From Actinostola sp. cb2023 (taxonomy: Eukaryota > Cnidaria > Anthozoa > Actiniaria > Actinostolidae): 64,000 bases of DNA. Position 1 is the stretch's first letter, and each line of letters opens with the position of its first letter. The notes beneath the pieces are model-generated. The model had not been told where the DNA came from, made no database searches, and worked only from the letters and a program-made list of their open reading frames with translations. The stretch lies in contig JAUJYZ010000131.1 in NCBI GenBank assembly GCA_033675265.1, positions 356,291 through 420,290 on the forward strand, read 5' to 3'. This document shows positions 11,198 through 20,348 of this stretch, one piece after another. The translations under genes were made by a program, and so were the position numbers.

Positions 11198-11660
11198 CTA
11201 TTCTGTGTCATCAGAATCACCATTGGAACTATCAGAAAAAGTGTCTAGCTGGTGCAAGTTCAGTATTTTCAAAGCTGAATTCACTTCTTGTTCCCATATT
11301 TCTGCTTCTTCCTCCAACATTTGTGCCTCCTTTTCCAACAATTCTGCTTGCTGCAATATTTCCAGGTTTGGAGTTATTCCAAGGATCAAGATCAGCACCC
11401 AGCATGTCGTTCTTTGTTCTGCTTCTCATTCTTGACTTAAGCCTCTTCACTGCAGACGCCCCTCTTTCTGGCCACGCATTGCTCACTGGAAGTGAAAGGC
11501 ATACCTCTGCCAGATACAACAAACCAGGTACAAAGTGCTGATATGTGGCATGCATGGACAACATTTTCTCAAGAGACCATTCTGTGGGGGACTTTGTAAC
11601 TAGGGCTTTCTTCGGTAGGGGGTTCAGCACCTACCACCTCAGATGGTATTTGATCTTTGA
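11198..11660 (-). pseudogene. hAT-type transposase C-terminal (dimerisation) region
   Basis: The segment VCLSLPVSNAWPERGASAVK followed by RLKSRMRSRTKNDML matches the hAT dimerisation domain, in which LPVS..ERxFSxLK...R..M is the usual pattern. Downstream, a second frame gives a Glu-rich helix and an acidic tail ending SDDTE before a stop. A frameshift near 11400 separates them, and another near 11630 may separate the upstream segment. No N-terminal BED finger or catalytic core is seen, so only the 3' end of a hAT-like or ZMYM-like gene remains. Confidence 0.65.
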
Positions 11661-11779
11661 ACTGGAGAAGGTTGTAATAACATATATTATACAGTATTTA
11701 CTGATTCAACTGAATTTTTTCTTATATTTGTAAAGTAATTGATCAATATACTGTATTGTATATGTAATCTAATATTCTA

Positions 11780-11816
11780 TACTCAGCGCTATATAATATA
11801 TATTATTCTTATTAAT
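11780..11816 (+). mobile_element. LINE/SINE 3' tail
   Basis: The sequence CAGCGCTATATAATATATAT followed by TTATTCTTATTA resembles the GCGCTATATAAG...(ATT)n tail at 6.2 kb and the one near 53.58 kb, indicating another retroelement insertion. The upstream limit is not defined. Confidence 0.4.
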
Positions 11817-12179
11817 CATCACACCTGTTCCTGACGTTGTTTCGGTCTGGTAGACCAGCACTTTCTCTGTCATGGAGGCTTACCAGTGATGTCCAAAGCA
11901 CATCTCGATTGAGGCATACTGCCTCAAAACTACTGTGACTTGTAACACATGGAAAATCTTTATTAAAAAAATACTACTATTAGATCCAATTGCAGTAGTT
12001 TTGGGTCAGTAGTGTGAATTGAATTGAAGTGAATTGAATTAAAGAAGAAGCAAGTTACTCAAAGTCGAAGGTAAACAAAGTAAATGATTGAATGGTTTGT
12101 TGATCAAAAATGCTCGTCTCAAAACAACATAATAAAAGATCATCACATCACTTTAAAATTATAATTCTACAAGTTACAT

Positions 12180-12413
12180 ACCTTCAATAACTGGTAATAG
12201 AAAAAAGCGAAGTTCCTTGCAGCAAACACACTCTTTCTCTGTTGGCATAGCAGCACAGCCTCCACATTGGCACTACGATCGCTCACCTAACTGACGGACT
12301 CTTTCGTCTTGTTCTGTGGTTTCGGTGCTCGATTGCGATGATACAGGTCAGTCGAATTATTCCTCATCTGTAGAGTATTCTGGCTCGAACTGGAATGGCT
12401 GTATTTTGTCCAT
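12180..12413 (-). pseudogene. P2X7 ballast-like (P2RX7_C) gene, first exon with three stops
   Basis: A frame from an ATG at 12413-12411 begins MDKIQPFQFEPEYSTDEE and leads to a Cys-rich motif: CQCGGC, AAMPTEKECVCCKEL. This is the N-terminal part of the zinc-binding cytoplasmic ballast domain of P2X7 receptors, which occurs in animals as small stand-alone proteins. Three in-frame stops interrupt it: TAA at 12357-12359, TGA at 12348-12350 and TAG at 12273-12275. The TAG is where related sequences have Trp. The segment ends at a good splice donor (GAAG|GTATGTAA), so later exons are missing or were not recognised. Confidence 0.75.
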
Positions 12414-12543
12414 TTTCAACAAACTTTCGGCGTACAGACTCGACCTCTCTAGTTTACAAGGGATTGTATGTATACAAACAACCAGACCTTCAACGCTTGC
12501 AACCGTGAAATGTCATCAACGCAGAATGCATTGCGAACCTTAC

Positions 12544-12556
12544 AAGATGGCGGCCC
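12544..12556 (-). promoter_or_regulatory. YY1-like site upstream of the 12.4-kb ballast gene
   Basis: On the minus strand this reads GGGCCGCCATCTT, about 130 bp upstream of the ATG at 12413. The equivalent motif lies upstream of the neighbouring paralogue at 13.26 kb, which supports a promoter role. Confidence 0.45.
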
Positions 12557-12686
12557 CCGCGAAATTCAAATCTCAAAATGGCTCGTACTCGCACGCGATT
12601 TTAAAAATAACAAAAAATATTTTGGAGTTTATTTCTTCGAATTTTCAATCCAGGGTATATTACCAACATTTTAAAGGCAAGTTGTT

Positions 12687-12858
12687 TTAACAATCGGGGT
12701 TCTCTTTAAAACCAGGATTATTAGTGATACATGTGATAGGATCATTGATATGTTCTTCTTCAGAGACTTTACGATTGTTGTCCACTATCTGGGGAATGTC
12801 CTGACAGCAAACACATTCCACTTCTCTGTCCATTATTTGACAATGTTCGCATGTACAC
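12687..12858 (-). CDS. P2X7 ballast-like domain, terminal exon
   Basis: The exon starts after a clear acceptor (TTATTTTCAG|G) and encodes CTCEHCQIMDREVECVCCQD, then DPITCITNNPGFKENPDC and a stop. The Cys spacing and the CIT..PGF motif match the P2RX7_C zinc-binding ballast domain. An upstream exon at 12952-13089 is the probable 5' part. No lesion is visible in this exon. The function of stand-alone ballast proteins in invertebrates is not known to me. Confidence 0.7.
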
Positions 12859-12951
12859 CTGAAAATAATATTATTAGCTCTTACTGAGTACAAAATTACA
12901 TGTCCCGGCGTAATTAATCGATGAAAAAATTAGTTAATGAACATGTAGTGT

Positions 12952-13089
12952 CTAGTGATGACTGATGGCACGTGTAGGTTGAAACTGATAGCCTTGTAAA
13001 TGAAGACTGTCCTCTCTTTCGGTCAAAGAATCATCAAAATCAACATCAGAAATATCAGTAGTACTAGAAGAACTATCAGTAGAACTCAT
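12952..13089 (-). CDS. probable first exon of the P2X7 ballast-like gene
   Basis: The reading frame from ATG at 13089-13087 is Ser/Asp-rich (SSTDSSSSTTDISDVDFDD) and ends with GYQFQPTRAISHH before a TAG. The Y.F.P motif resembles the start of stand-alone ballast proteins, including the paralogue at 12413 (FQFEPEY). A donor joining it in frame to the exon at 12858 is not obvious, so the TAG may be a lesion or the exon may end earlier. Confidence 0.5.
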   Translation of the reverse strand: MSSTDSSSSTTDISDVDFDDSLTEREDSLHLQGYQFQPTRAISHH

Positions 13090-13204
13090 CTTCGATCACA
13101 TTCAAAATTTAGCTTTCTTTTATACTAGAAACTACTGTAAACAAAGTCTGTAGAGCTGATTATTCCTTCGATCTCCTGTCGATCTGTCGTTCACCAGCGC
13201 GCAG

Positions 13205-13266
13205 TGACGTCACGAGAGATAACCGTTGACTGCTTGCAGATTCAGAAGAGTGTTCAAGATGGCGAC
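13205..13266 (-). promoter_or_regulatory. promoter region with CRE and YY1-like motifs
   Basis: A perfect CRE palindrome TGACGTCA (13205-13212) lies close to CAAGATGGCGAC (13255-13266), about 120-180 bp upstream of the ATG at 13089. The local DNA is more CpG-rich than its surroundings. The combination suggests a housekeeping-type promoter for the minus-strand ballast gene. Confidence 0.5.
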
Positions 13267-13556
13267 CTCCATGTCAGCAGTTTATCGTTACTTCCAATAA
13301 TTATTTCTCGACTTTATTGCAAGGTAGGACAATGAAACTTTGCAAACAAGTTAAGTGTCATAATACCTATCATATATAAAAAGATCGTATAAAAATAGTG
13401 GAGTTCTCCTTTAAGCGTTTATGAGTTTGTTGTTCAATGCTGCTAAGGCAATTCAGAACCTCTGCATTCGTTTTTGTTGTCAATTGGGTCTATCTTTGTG
13501 TCCAGCAGCTTTGCTGTTTCACCTCCTCTTCTTTTGTTGAATAAAATAGCCTCTGT

Positions 13557-13922
13557 TTAGGACCAATTCACTGAGTTCTCGCCAGGTGGGAAGAGTTGGA
13601 CAGTTTTGGCATAAATGTGTTTCTTCAACTTCAACATAGACAATGTGGCTGATTCAATATGTGTTAGTTTTTCAAATTTCCCATCAATCAACTGATTGTC
13701 ATCCCGCCAATGCATTTTTTCAGGGAATGGCCAATGTGGAGTGCAAGAGATGGAATTCCTACTTGCTTTCCACTTGCTTTCCTCAAACTTGGAATTTCTA
13801 CAACTTTTCTGGACAAAGATATTACAACAACTGTGCATTTGGAGTGTGACAGTGTTTAAAATGATGTGACATCTTTCCAAATAGGAGTTTGTTGCAGAAG
13901 TAACATCACTGCCTTTTATCAT
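13557..13922 (-). CDS. unrecognised open segment
   Basis: This is a 121-residue open frame with several Cys and a Trp/Pro-rich centre (SCTPHWPFPEKMHWRDDNQL). I recognise no family and see no clear splice sites. It may be a chance open frame or part of a degraded TE gene. Confidence 0.2.
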   Translation of the reverse strand: MIKGSDVTSATNSYLERCHIILNTVTLQMHSCCNIFVQKSCRNSKFEESKWKASRNSISCTPHWPFPEKMHWRDDNQLIDGKFEKLTHIESATLSMLKLKKHIYAKTVQLFPPGENSVNWS

Positions 13923-14213
13923 AACACCTTGAGGTTTTATTTTTGGTACATGGAACGACTACTTCTGAAAATACAAAAACAACAAACATGATTTTATTAT
14001 ATACAAGACAAAGGGATTGAAACTTTAATACAGTACAAGGGTCCATCCATGTGACTAGAATTGACTACATGATTGTCCTTAATAATAATAATATTATTAA
14101 TAATAAATGTGTGAGTAGCTCAGTGGCTCAGTTATCACTAGTAAAGTGTCGGAAAGTTTGTTTGGTTATCATTGTAAAATTAAAATATTGCTTCTGTTTT
14201 GGATTTGTTTGTA

Positions 14214-14774
14214 TAACTCAATGCCTAGATCGTTAGTGTAACAAAATATAACATTTTTATAATATTAACAAATCAGTAAGGCTAAGACATGGTTTATGAG
14301 AAACCATGACGGGCATTTGATTTGCACGTGTAAAATAGAGACAAGATAACAGTCAATAGACTTGGGGGCCAACTTGAAATACAGAAGATATATGGGAGAT
14401 TCTTTCATTAATTTTAGCCACAGTTATGGTGATCTAAATAAATGTGTTTGCTTATTCGCTGTCAATTTTTGGTCCGCCAAAAGAAAACCATAAGCTTGTT
14501 ATAACTAAGTATTTGCAAAAATCTGAAGTTGGCCATGCATTTTCTTATACGAAGCTGTTGCCATTACGGCTACTACTGCGTAGGCACGCTCATCGGCATG
14601 TCCATTATTTGTGGTGATGACGGGTACATTAGTCTTGTAAAATACCTCTGAGCCATCTTCTCTGTTTTAAAGAAGGCATTCCTCTGCGCATCTTCTTTTC
14701 TCTTGCTATGATTCATGTCTAATGAATAGTTGAACCATAGTTAACTCAATGCCTAGATCGTTAGTGTAACAAAA
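14214..14774. repeat. 33-bp perfect direct repeats bracketing ~495 bp
   Basis: Identical 33-bp blocks containing CAATGCCTAGATCGTTAGTG occupy 14214-14246 and 14742-14774. The intervening DNA is AT-rich with no recognised coding sequence. They could be remnants of a tandem duplication or the terminal repeats of a small element. Confidence 0.65.
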
Positions 14775-15291
14775 CATTTTATAACCAAAACAAGAAAAAG
14801 TATTAAATAATGCTGTGAGTTTTAAGACGAAATCATTTGAAGAAGGTATGTTTTCATACATCGTGATTCATAAAGTACTAAAATATATAGAGAATACTTG
14901 ATGGAAAATGCGAGCGTACGTATCAGAAAACGAAAGAGTGAGTCCTCGAGTTTTGATAGTTTTGATAGTTTTGTTAATTTTTTATGCATCTTTTTAAAAT
15001 ACAACTAACTTACATTGAAATTTTTAATTATTTATCATTGATTTTGATTGAAGAGATTACCCCTCTCATCATCGATCTATATTGATCCAAACGTTATAAA
15101 TCAAAGTCAGGGGTATGAACTCATATGAAAAAAAGAAAGTGATAGCCATTAGGCATATTAGTGTTAGATTATCTTGACTGTTAAGCTTACAGTACTTAAT
15201 TGTTATCGTTAGAAATATTTTGAGAAGCACACTGACGGGAAGCGATTATTATGATATTTTATGTCTCTCGACCACACTGATGCAAAGAGAT

Positions 15292-15504
15292 TTATTGAAC
15301 ATCAAGAGTATTTGATTTCAAGATAACACAAGCATGTATTATCTTACATTTTTCACATTTTTGAAAGACAAGAGTTTGTTTAAGAATCACATAATATAAA
15401 AACTCCATGCTTCTTTGAAATATATTTACCCCTTCCTCAAGTAGAAGTTGGATGACATTGTGTGGAATTCCCGATTCCCAAATTAGAGATTTCAATTGTT
15501 CCAT
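15292..15504 (-). CDS. duplicated small ORF, copy with diverged 3' end
   Basis: It begins MEQLKSLIWESGIPHNVIQL and shares its first ~37 codons and upstream region with the ORF at 15695-15940. After FLY the sequence diverges completely, because the repeat boundary falls there. No family is recognised. It is the left copy of a 312-bp direct duplication. Confidence 0.4.
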   Translation of the reverse strand: MEQLKSLIWESGIPHNVIQLLLEEGVNIFQRSMEFLYYVILKQTLVFQKCEKCKIIHACVILKSNTLDVQ

Positions 15505-15706
15505 AGTGAGAAATACTGAAGAGTCTGAAGAGGTACAAAGCAGAATACAAAGCGTTTCAGTGATCCAAATAAACCGCCACTTCTAGTCACGTGATATGAA
15601 GAACCTATCAGACACCTCGTCCCCAGGGCCCTCTCTTCTCGCTATTTTCAAAATGGCGGACAAACACGATGATTGTTTATATCTAAGCTGACGTCTAAGC
15701 TTCTTT
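15395..15706. repeat. 312-bp direct repeat, left copy
   Basis: Aligns without indels to 15831-16142 at a constant offset of 436 bp, with only a handful of substitutions. The unit includes a YY1-like ATGGCGG, a TCACGTGA E-box and the first ~37 codons of a small minus-strand ORF, so both copies carry a candidate promoter and start. Confidence 0.9.
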
Positions 15707-15940
15707 GAAACGGGCATACAACTTTGTTATTGATTCTGTTCCAAAGGCTCTCACAGCTTTCAACTCTGCTCTCTCGTTGATTGTCTTCACTTTCTCTGGG
15801 GATTTCTTGGTGTTACTGTTTATACTGCCATATAAAAACTCCATGCTTCTTTGCAATATATTTACCCCTTCCTCAAGTAGAAGTTGGATGACATTGTGTG
15901 GAATTCCCGATTCCCAAATTAGAGATTTCAGTTGTTCCAT
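15695..15940 (-). CDS. small ORF of a repeated family (81 aa)
   Basis: The product starts like its neighbour and continues SINSNTKKSPEKVKTINER, then ELKAVRAFGTESITKLYARF, before a stop. The NTKKSPEKVKTIN segment is nearly the same as a segment at 21.56-21.60 kb in the FEN-like/CXC locus, so part of it is shared between two loci. I cannot name a function. Its upstream region carries CCGCCATTTTG and an E-box. Confidence 0.45.
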   Translation of the reverse strand: MEQLKSLIWESGIPHNVIQLLLEEGVNILQRSMEFLYGSINSNTKKSPEKVKTINERAELKAVRAFGTESITKLYARFKEA

Positions 15941-16142
15941 AATGAGAAATACTGAAGAGTCTGAAGAGGTACAAAGCAGAATACAAAGCGTTTCAATGAT
16001 CCAAATAAACCGCCACTTCTAGTCACGTGATATGAAGAACCTATCAGACACCTCATCCCCAGGGCCCTCTCTTCTCGCTATTTTCAAAATGGCGGACAAA
16101 CACGATGATTGTTTATATCTAAGCGGACGTCTAAGCTTCTTT
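15831..16142. repeat. 312-bp direct repeat, right copy
   Basis: Partner of 15395-15706. It contains the upstream region and start of the ORF at 15695-15940. The near-identity and lack of indels point to a recent local duplication. Confidence 0.9.
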
Positions 16143-18040
16143 ATAAGCGATACGGTTTTTATAACTCAAAGAAATCCAGACAAGGACCGTCAACAACCAA
16201 GACTGATTCCACAAGTCACTGTTTTCGCTTCATTACCCTGGTAATCAGTCTATCAACAACCAAGAATCAAAAACTTGCGAAAGCGACTCTACATGTAATG
16301 ATGTAGAAGAAGTATCGTTCAACTGTGATGAAGATCAGAAAGTAACATTGGCTAAAGGTACACGTTTAATATAAAAGATTCGTTATAAAAGCTGCTATAG
16401 TGCGGAGTTTCAAATGTTGACTATACGAAAGAGTATTCAGCCAAGAGACTACTACATATGTTCACAAATGTACAACTTGTAATCATTGAGCGAATTTATT
16501 TGCCCAGAGAATGTTCAGGTGGTCAATAATTATTATCAGACTGTACAAGTAACAAGGACCCAAAGTATGATACAGTAGTGGTCTATGGTGTTTCTACTAC
16601 AGTACATGTGGGCTTCTGTAAGCTTTTATGAGAAGGCACTTTTTGATTCCACAAGTGGTCTTTGGTACACAGAAGATTCCCTTAGCCAGACAACAAACCC
16701 AGTCCTCTTGAGCCATTTGTCACATCCGCTTACCATTGGTCGACAAAACCCAAAACATCTGGTTTTTAGATTTTTTTTGGATATACCAAGTGTTACGGAA
16801 CTTGAATGTCTTTTATTACATTGGATTTTTCGATATCTAGATGAAATACATGATAAGAAATAATATAGAGAATGAATGGAAATCTGTAACAACGTATAAA
16901 AATAGAGTACTCATATTACTGACATTTCGAGCCCAGGTCGTTCATCAGAGTAATTAAAAGAAAGTAATGAATTCATCCATGATGGGTTTATATAGGAGTT
17001 GGAAAAGTAAGTAGCCAATATAGGAAATTCAGAAATGGAGAAATAAGGAAAGTTGAAGTGCCTGGTTTCACGCAGTTGCAGTAAGTACTTTATAATCTAC
17101 CAATATTAGTTATGGTTAATTAATTGAATATAATATACATGTTTATAAAATAACTTTTATATAACGTGCGCTCTGATTGGCTGATTAGCCGTGTTTCATG
17201 AGGCTATGCAAACACGGTTTTCGGCCAAGACATGTCAAAGAGCGATTCAGTGAATTTGAACGACATTTGTTTGTTGTCAAAAATCATTTTATTTACTAAA
17301 TACATTTTTAACCATGGAATCATATTTCTTTCTTGTTATCTCTAGTTTAAGTGTTGTCCAGTTATGTTGTCGCTGTTTTCAAACTGAGAAACTTCAAGTT
17401 TTGTCAATAACAAAAATTTCAATACGCTTACGCTTCAACTTCAAGAAGCGACGACAAATGGTTGAAATTTGTGTACAATATCGAAGAAAAAATAAATATC
17501 TTAACTGCTCAGGATTCTCAAACACATATAGTCCAATCATAAAATGGAACAAATTCCCACAAAAGCTTTCTCTTCGACAACCTTTCAGAATGAATGTCTT
17601 GATGAACTAAAAGTCCCCAAAAATTCGAGCATGGCAACATCCGAAATTTAAGAAAACGCTAACGAGCTCTCTGCTGCAACATGAAAACGAGGCTAAAACC
17701 GGAAGTGACCTTTTACTCACCTTCATTTCAATGAAATCCGCATAAAAACAATGAACAGTGATAGAGAGCATGTTGGTAAATAGTATTCGTTTATAAAATG
17801 TCACAACAACGACAGGAAACTGGGGAAATATGTCACTATTCGTTCTTAGCATACATAATATGCCTTGGCAGCCGTGTTATTCCCAATCATTCTAGCATAC
17901 AGAAAGTGGAAAAGAATATATCGGTCAATATCAAGGGATTGCCAAATAACTTATAAAACACTATTATTTTATATTTTATTGATACAGATATTTATTTATA
18001 TTTTGTCATAGCGAAAACTTGAGAATTAAATCGACCGGGC
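16143..18040. other. non-coding stretch with a Penelope-like tail motif
   Basis: No coding sequence is recognised. Near 16925-16960 the sequence ACATTTCGAGCCCAGGTCG followed by TTCATCAG resembles the 3' region beside the two Penelope-like remnants (23.0 and 49.1 kb), but no coding part accompanies it. Long open frames at 16.6-16.9 and 17.3-17.6 kb are open on both strands and show no motif. Confidence 0.35.
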
Positions 18041-18051
18041 GGCTTCTATGG

Positions 18052-18850
18052 TTAGTCATCATCTTCGTTGCTGTCGTAGAGAATGTTATTCGTGCATCCG
18101 GTGCCTCGGCACTGGCCGCATGCCGGGGAGCAGTCGAGGCCATTCATACGGCAGGTGCACCTCGCGGTGGAGCAATCACTCGCGCAGTTACACCGGATGA
18201 TCTTCGGCAGACACTCTGGAGCAGCCGGAAAGTCAGTCGTCACGGGAAGCACTTGTCCGCTGCTCAGCTTCCAACCCCAGTCTTCAAGTGACATCCTTTC
18301 ATGCCGGCCCTGCCATTGCTTCACCTGCAGGAACACTCTGAAGCTGTGGTATCTAGCTGCTGCCGATGTTGGGGGCAGGTTTTGCGGTTGCACCTGACGA
18401 CCTCTCGTTGCCACTTTCTCATAGTATCGGCGGTAACGGAGACTGTCTAGGCTTTCTCCTTGCTTCCCCCCATACAGCGCTGAAAGTGCATTCTCCCCCG
18501 CTGTCGCTACATCATCTGGAGTTGAGTCTGCGTCAAACACCCTCGCTTGGTCTCGGAAGTAAACAGAGTCAGAGTACTTCTTAAGGGACGCGGCCTTTCC
18601 AATCCCGTAAGGGCGAGAAGTTGTGTCGCAGCCCAAAACAGCATGAAGAAACAACATGTTGTGGCATACCGCGTGACCGAGCTCCTCCTTCACTTGCTTC
18701 ATGTTCCACACCTTACTCTGTCTGGAATTCGCCTTAGGCTCCGGTCTGAAATACAAGTCGTATCGATCTGGTCGTGTAAGATAGCAAAGTAAGACAATGA
18801 GATTGGTGTCATCGCCGACAAGTACAGTGGGACGCTCTGTTGCTCTCGAC
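18052..18850 (-). pseudogene. H3TH-like and CXC domain part of the FEN-like gene
   Basis: This segment opens with VLVGDDTNLIVLL (paired Asp residues typical of PIN/FEN active sites). It continues to LHAVLGCDTTSRPYGIGKAA, which parallels the FEN1/XPG helix-three-turn-helix signature LLGCDY...GIGPKRA. The C-terminus reads IRCNCASDCSTARCTCRM, then CSPACGQCRGTGCTN, matching the Tesmin/TSO1-like CXC cysteine motif that binds zinc and often DNA. It ends with an acidic tail. Joining to the upstream acidic motif needs a frame change near 18850. Confidence 0.7.
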
Positions 18851-19270
18851 GGCTGTCTTCACTATCAGAACGTCAGCATCGCTCTCTGCTTGGATGGTGT
18901 GACAGCCAACTTCCTGTAAAAAGCGGCGCAGCATGGTAATAAACCGCTTCTTGTTCTCCGTGTTCGACAGAAAAGCATATTTCTTCAGTGTAAATTTCAT
19001 ACCATCTGAGGTGACGGTTGTGCTCGTCTTTCCCGCTGAGCGCTTCTGTTGGGTCATACTCTTTGTAGAGGGCTGGTTGTCGTAGCCATCAAACACAACT
19101 ACCGTTTGGTTTCCATACTTCCGTAGCACGTACTGGCAGTATATGCGGCAAACCTCTTGGTATTTGACTTGCCGTGGCCACGGAACCCGCGCCATCAAGG
19201 ACATACTGGACGTTGCCTGATGGCACTGATTTGGCATCGGATGATAGCTTTGTCCATAAAGCATCTGCAA
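18809..19270 (-). pseudogene. PIN/FEN-like nuclease N-terminal active-site segment
   Basis: Contains VVVFDGYDNQPSTKSMTQ, giving a first Asp at the end of a beta strand, and later QAESDADVLIVKTAVES, giving the E.D.D cluster. These are the expected order and context for metal-binding residues of a PIN/FEN-type nuclease. The next acidic pair is in the adjacent frame at 18.84 kb. The preceding region (19089-19703) is in another frame. Confidence 0.65.
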
Positions 19271-20348
19271 GTGTTGCCTTTTGGGGCTGGCGTATGGTCA
19301 CAGGAGTATCAAAAAGCGCCGCTGGGTAGCTGCACAGTTCGTATCTGAAGACGTCTTCTAAGTCATCGGTGGTATTGCAAGCGATGACCAGCCATTGGAA
19401 TAAAAGTTGAGGATCCACGTGTACTCTGTCGTCTTCTATTCTTATTGATGACCTTGCTGCAAGTGTAACAGATTGCTCTTTTCGCTTGAACGAGTATGTA
19501 GCAACTGACTCTCCGGCCATTGAAGACAAGATCTTCTCTCCTTTAGCCCGAGCCTCATCAACGTCGACTGACTCCTCAGCATTGACACCAGTCATGATGT
19601 TCTTGAGAACTGGATCTGGTGCGAACGGGGTTTTGCCATCGGCTAGCGTCTTCAGGATTACAATGGCATTGTCCATGTCTCGCTTCTGTCTAGACTTCGT
19701 CATATCTTTTTTTGCTCACTGGAGTTGTAAGCTCTTGCATGGCGCAGTTGGTTTCAGCACATGCTGGCATCGATAACAACCAGGTAAGCCGTTGTCGTTC
19801 GGTCATACCGCTACCCCGTGTCAGGCCACCAGTCGTCTTCAGGCTCCTCATGAGGACTTGCTCGATGATAAGGTCGGTCGATAACCGTGCCCATAAGCGA
19901 TCGGTCCTCCTCACCACATGGTAGCCAGATACGAACTCTTGGTAGACTTCAGGATTCTTATCCTTAAGGCTCTTCATGGACTGGAGATAGAGATATGCGC
20001 ACTTGGTGTATAGGTTGTGACCGGATGCAGCAAAGTATGGCAACATTTGTGATACCACTTGCAGATGCAGCTCCCAGTTCGCAGTGCGTTCAGCTTTGAT
20101 AAACGTGTGCAATATGTCTACCATTTCCATATACTGTAGCCAGAGTGCAGATGTTCGACTGGCAGCTTTACTGTTATCTCGTTCTTTGCTAACGCGATCT
20201 CTAATTTTGTGAAGGACATCTGACGTACTGACTTTTCTGCCGTTTTCGTATTCTCCATGAGGTCTGTATACAGACTCTTTGCCTCATAAACCGACTCCTG
20301 ACCGTTGTTGCTTTCAGCATCAGCAGGTTCGGTTGTACTCTCGTCAGC
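19089..20348 (-). pseudogene. central helical region of the FEN-like gene
   Basis: Two overlapping frames (19690-20348 and 19089-19703) give a mostly helical region. Recognisable pieces are ANWELHLQVVSQMLPYFAAS, RRTDRLWARLSTDLIIEQVL and LTRGSGMTERQRLTWLLSMP. These are conserved-looking within the family but have no assigned domain. The exon begins after an acceptor at 20349 (CATAG|CTGACGAG). Frame changes near 20200 and 19695 are required. Confidence 0.55.

Noticed and set aside
14110..14180. tRNA-like words (GTAGCTCAGTGG) suggesting a tRNA gene
   Set aside because: There is no matching B-box or acceptor and T-stem pairing downstream, so a tRNA gene is not supported.
16585..16892. Overlapping open frames on both strands
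   Set aside because: No motif, splice site or repeat-family support on either strand; probably chance.
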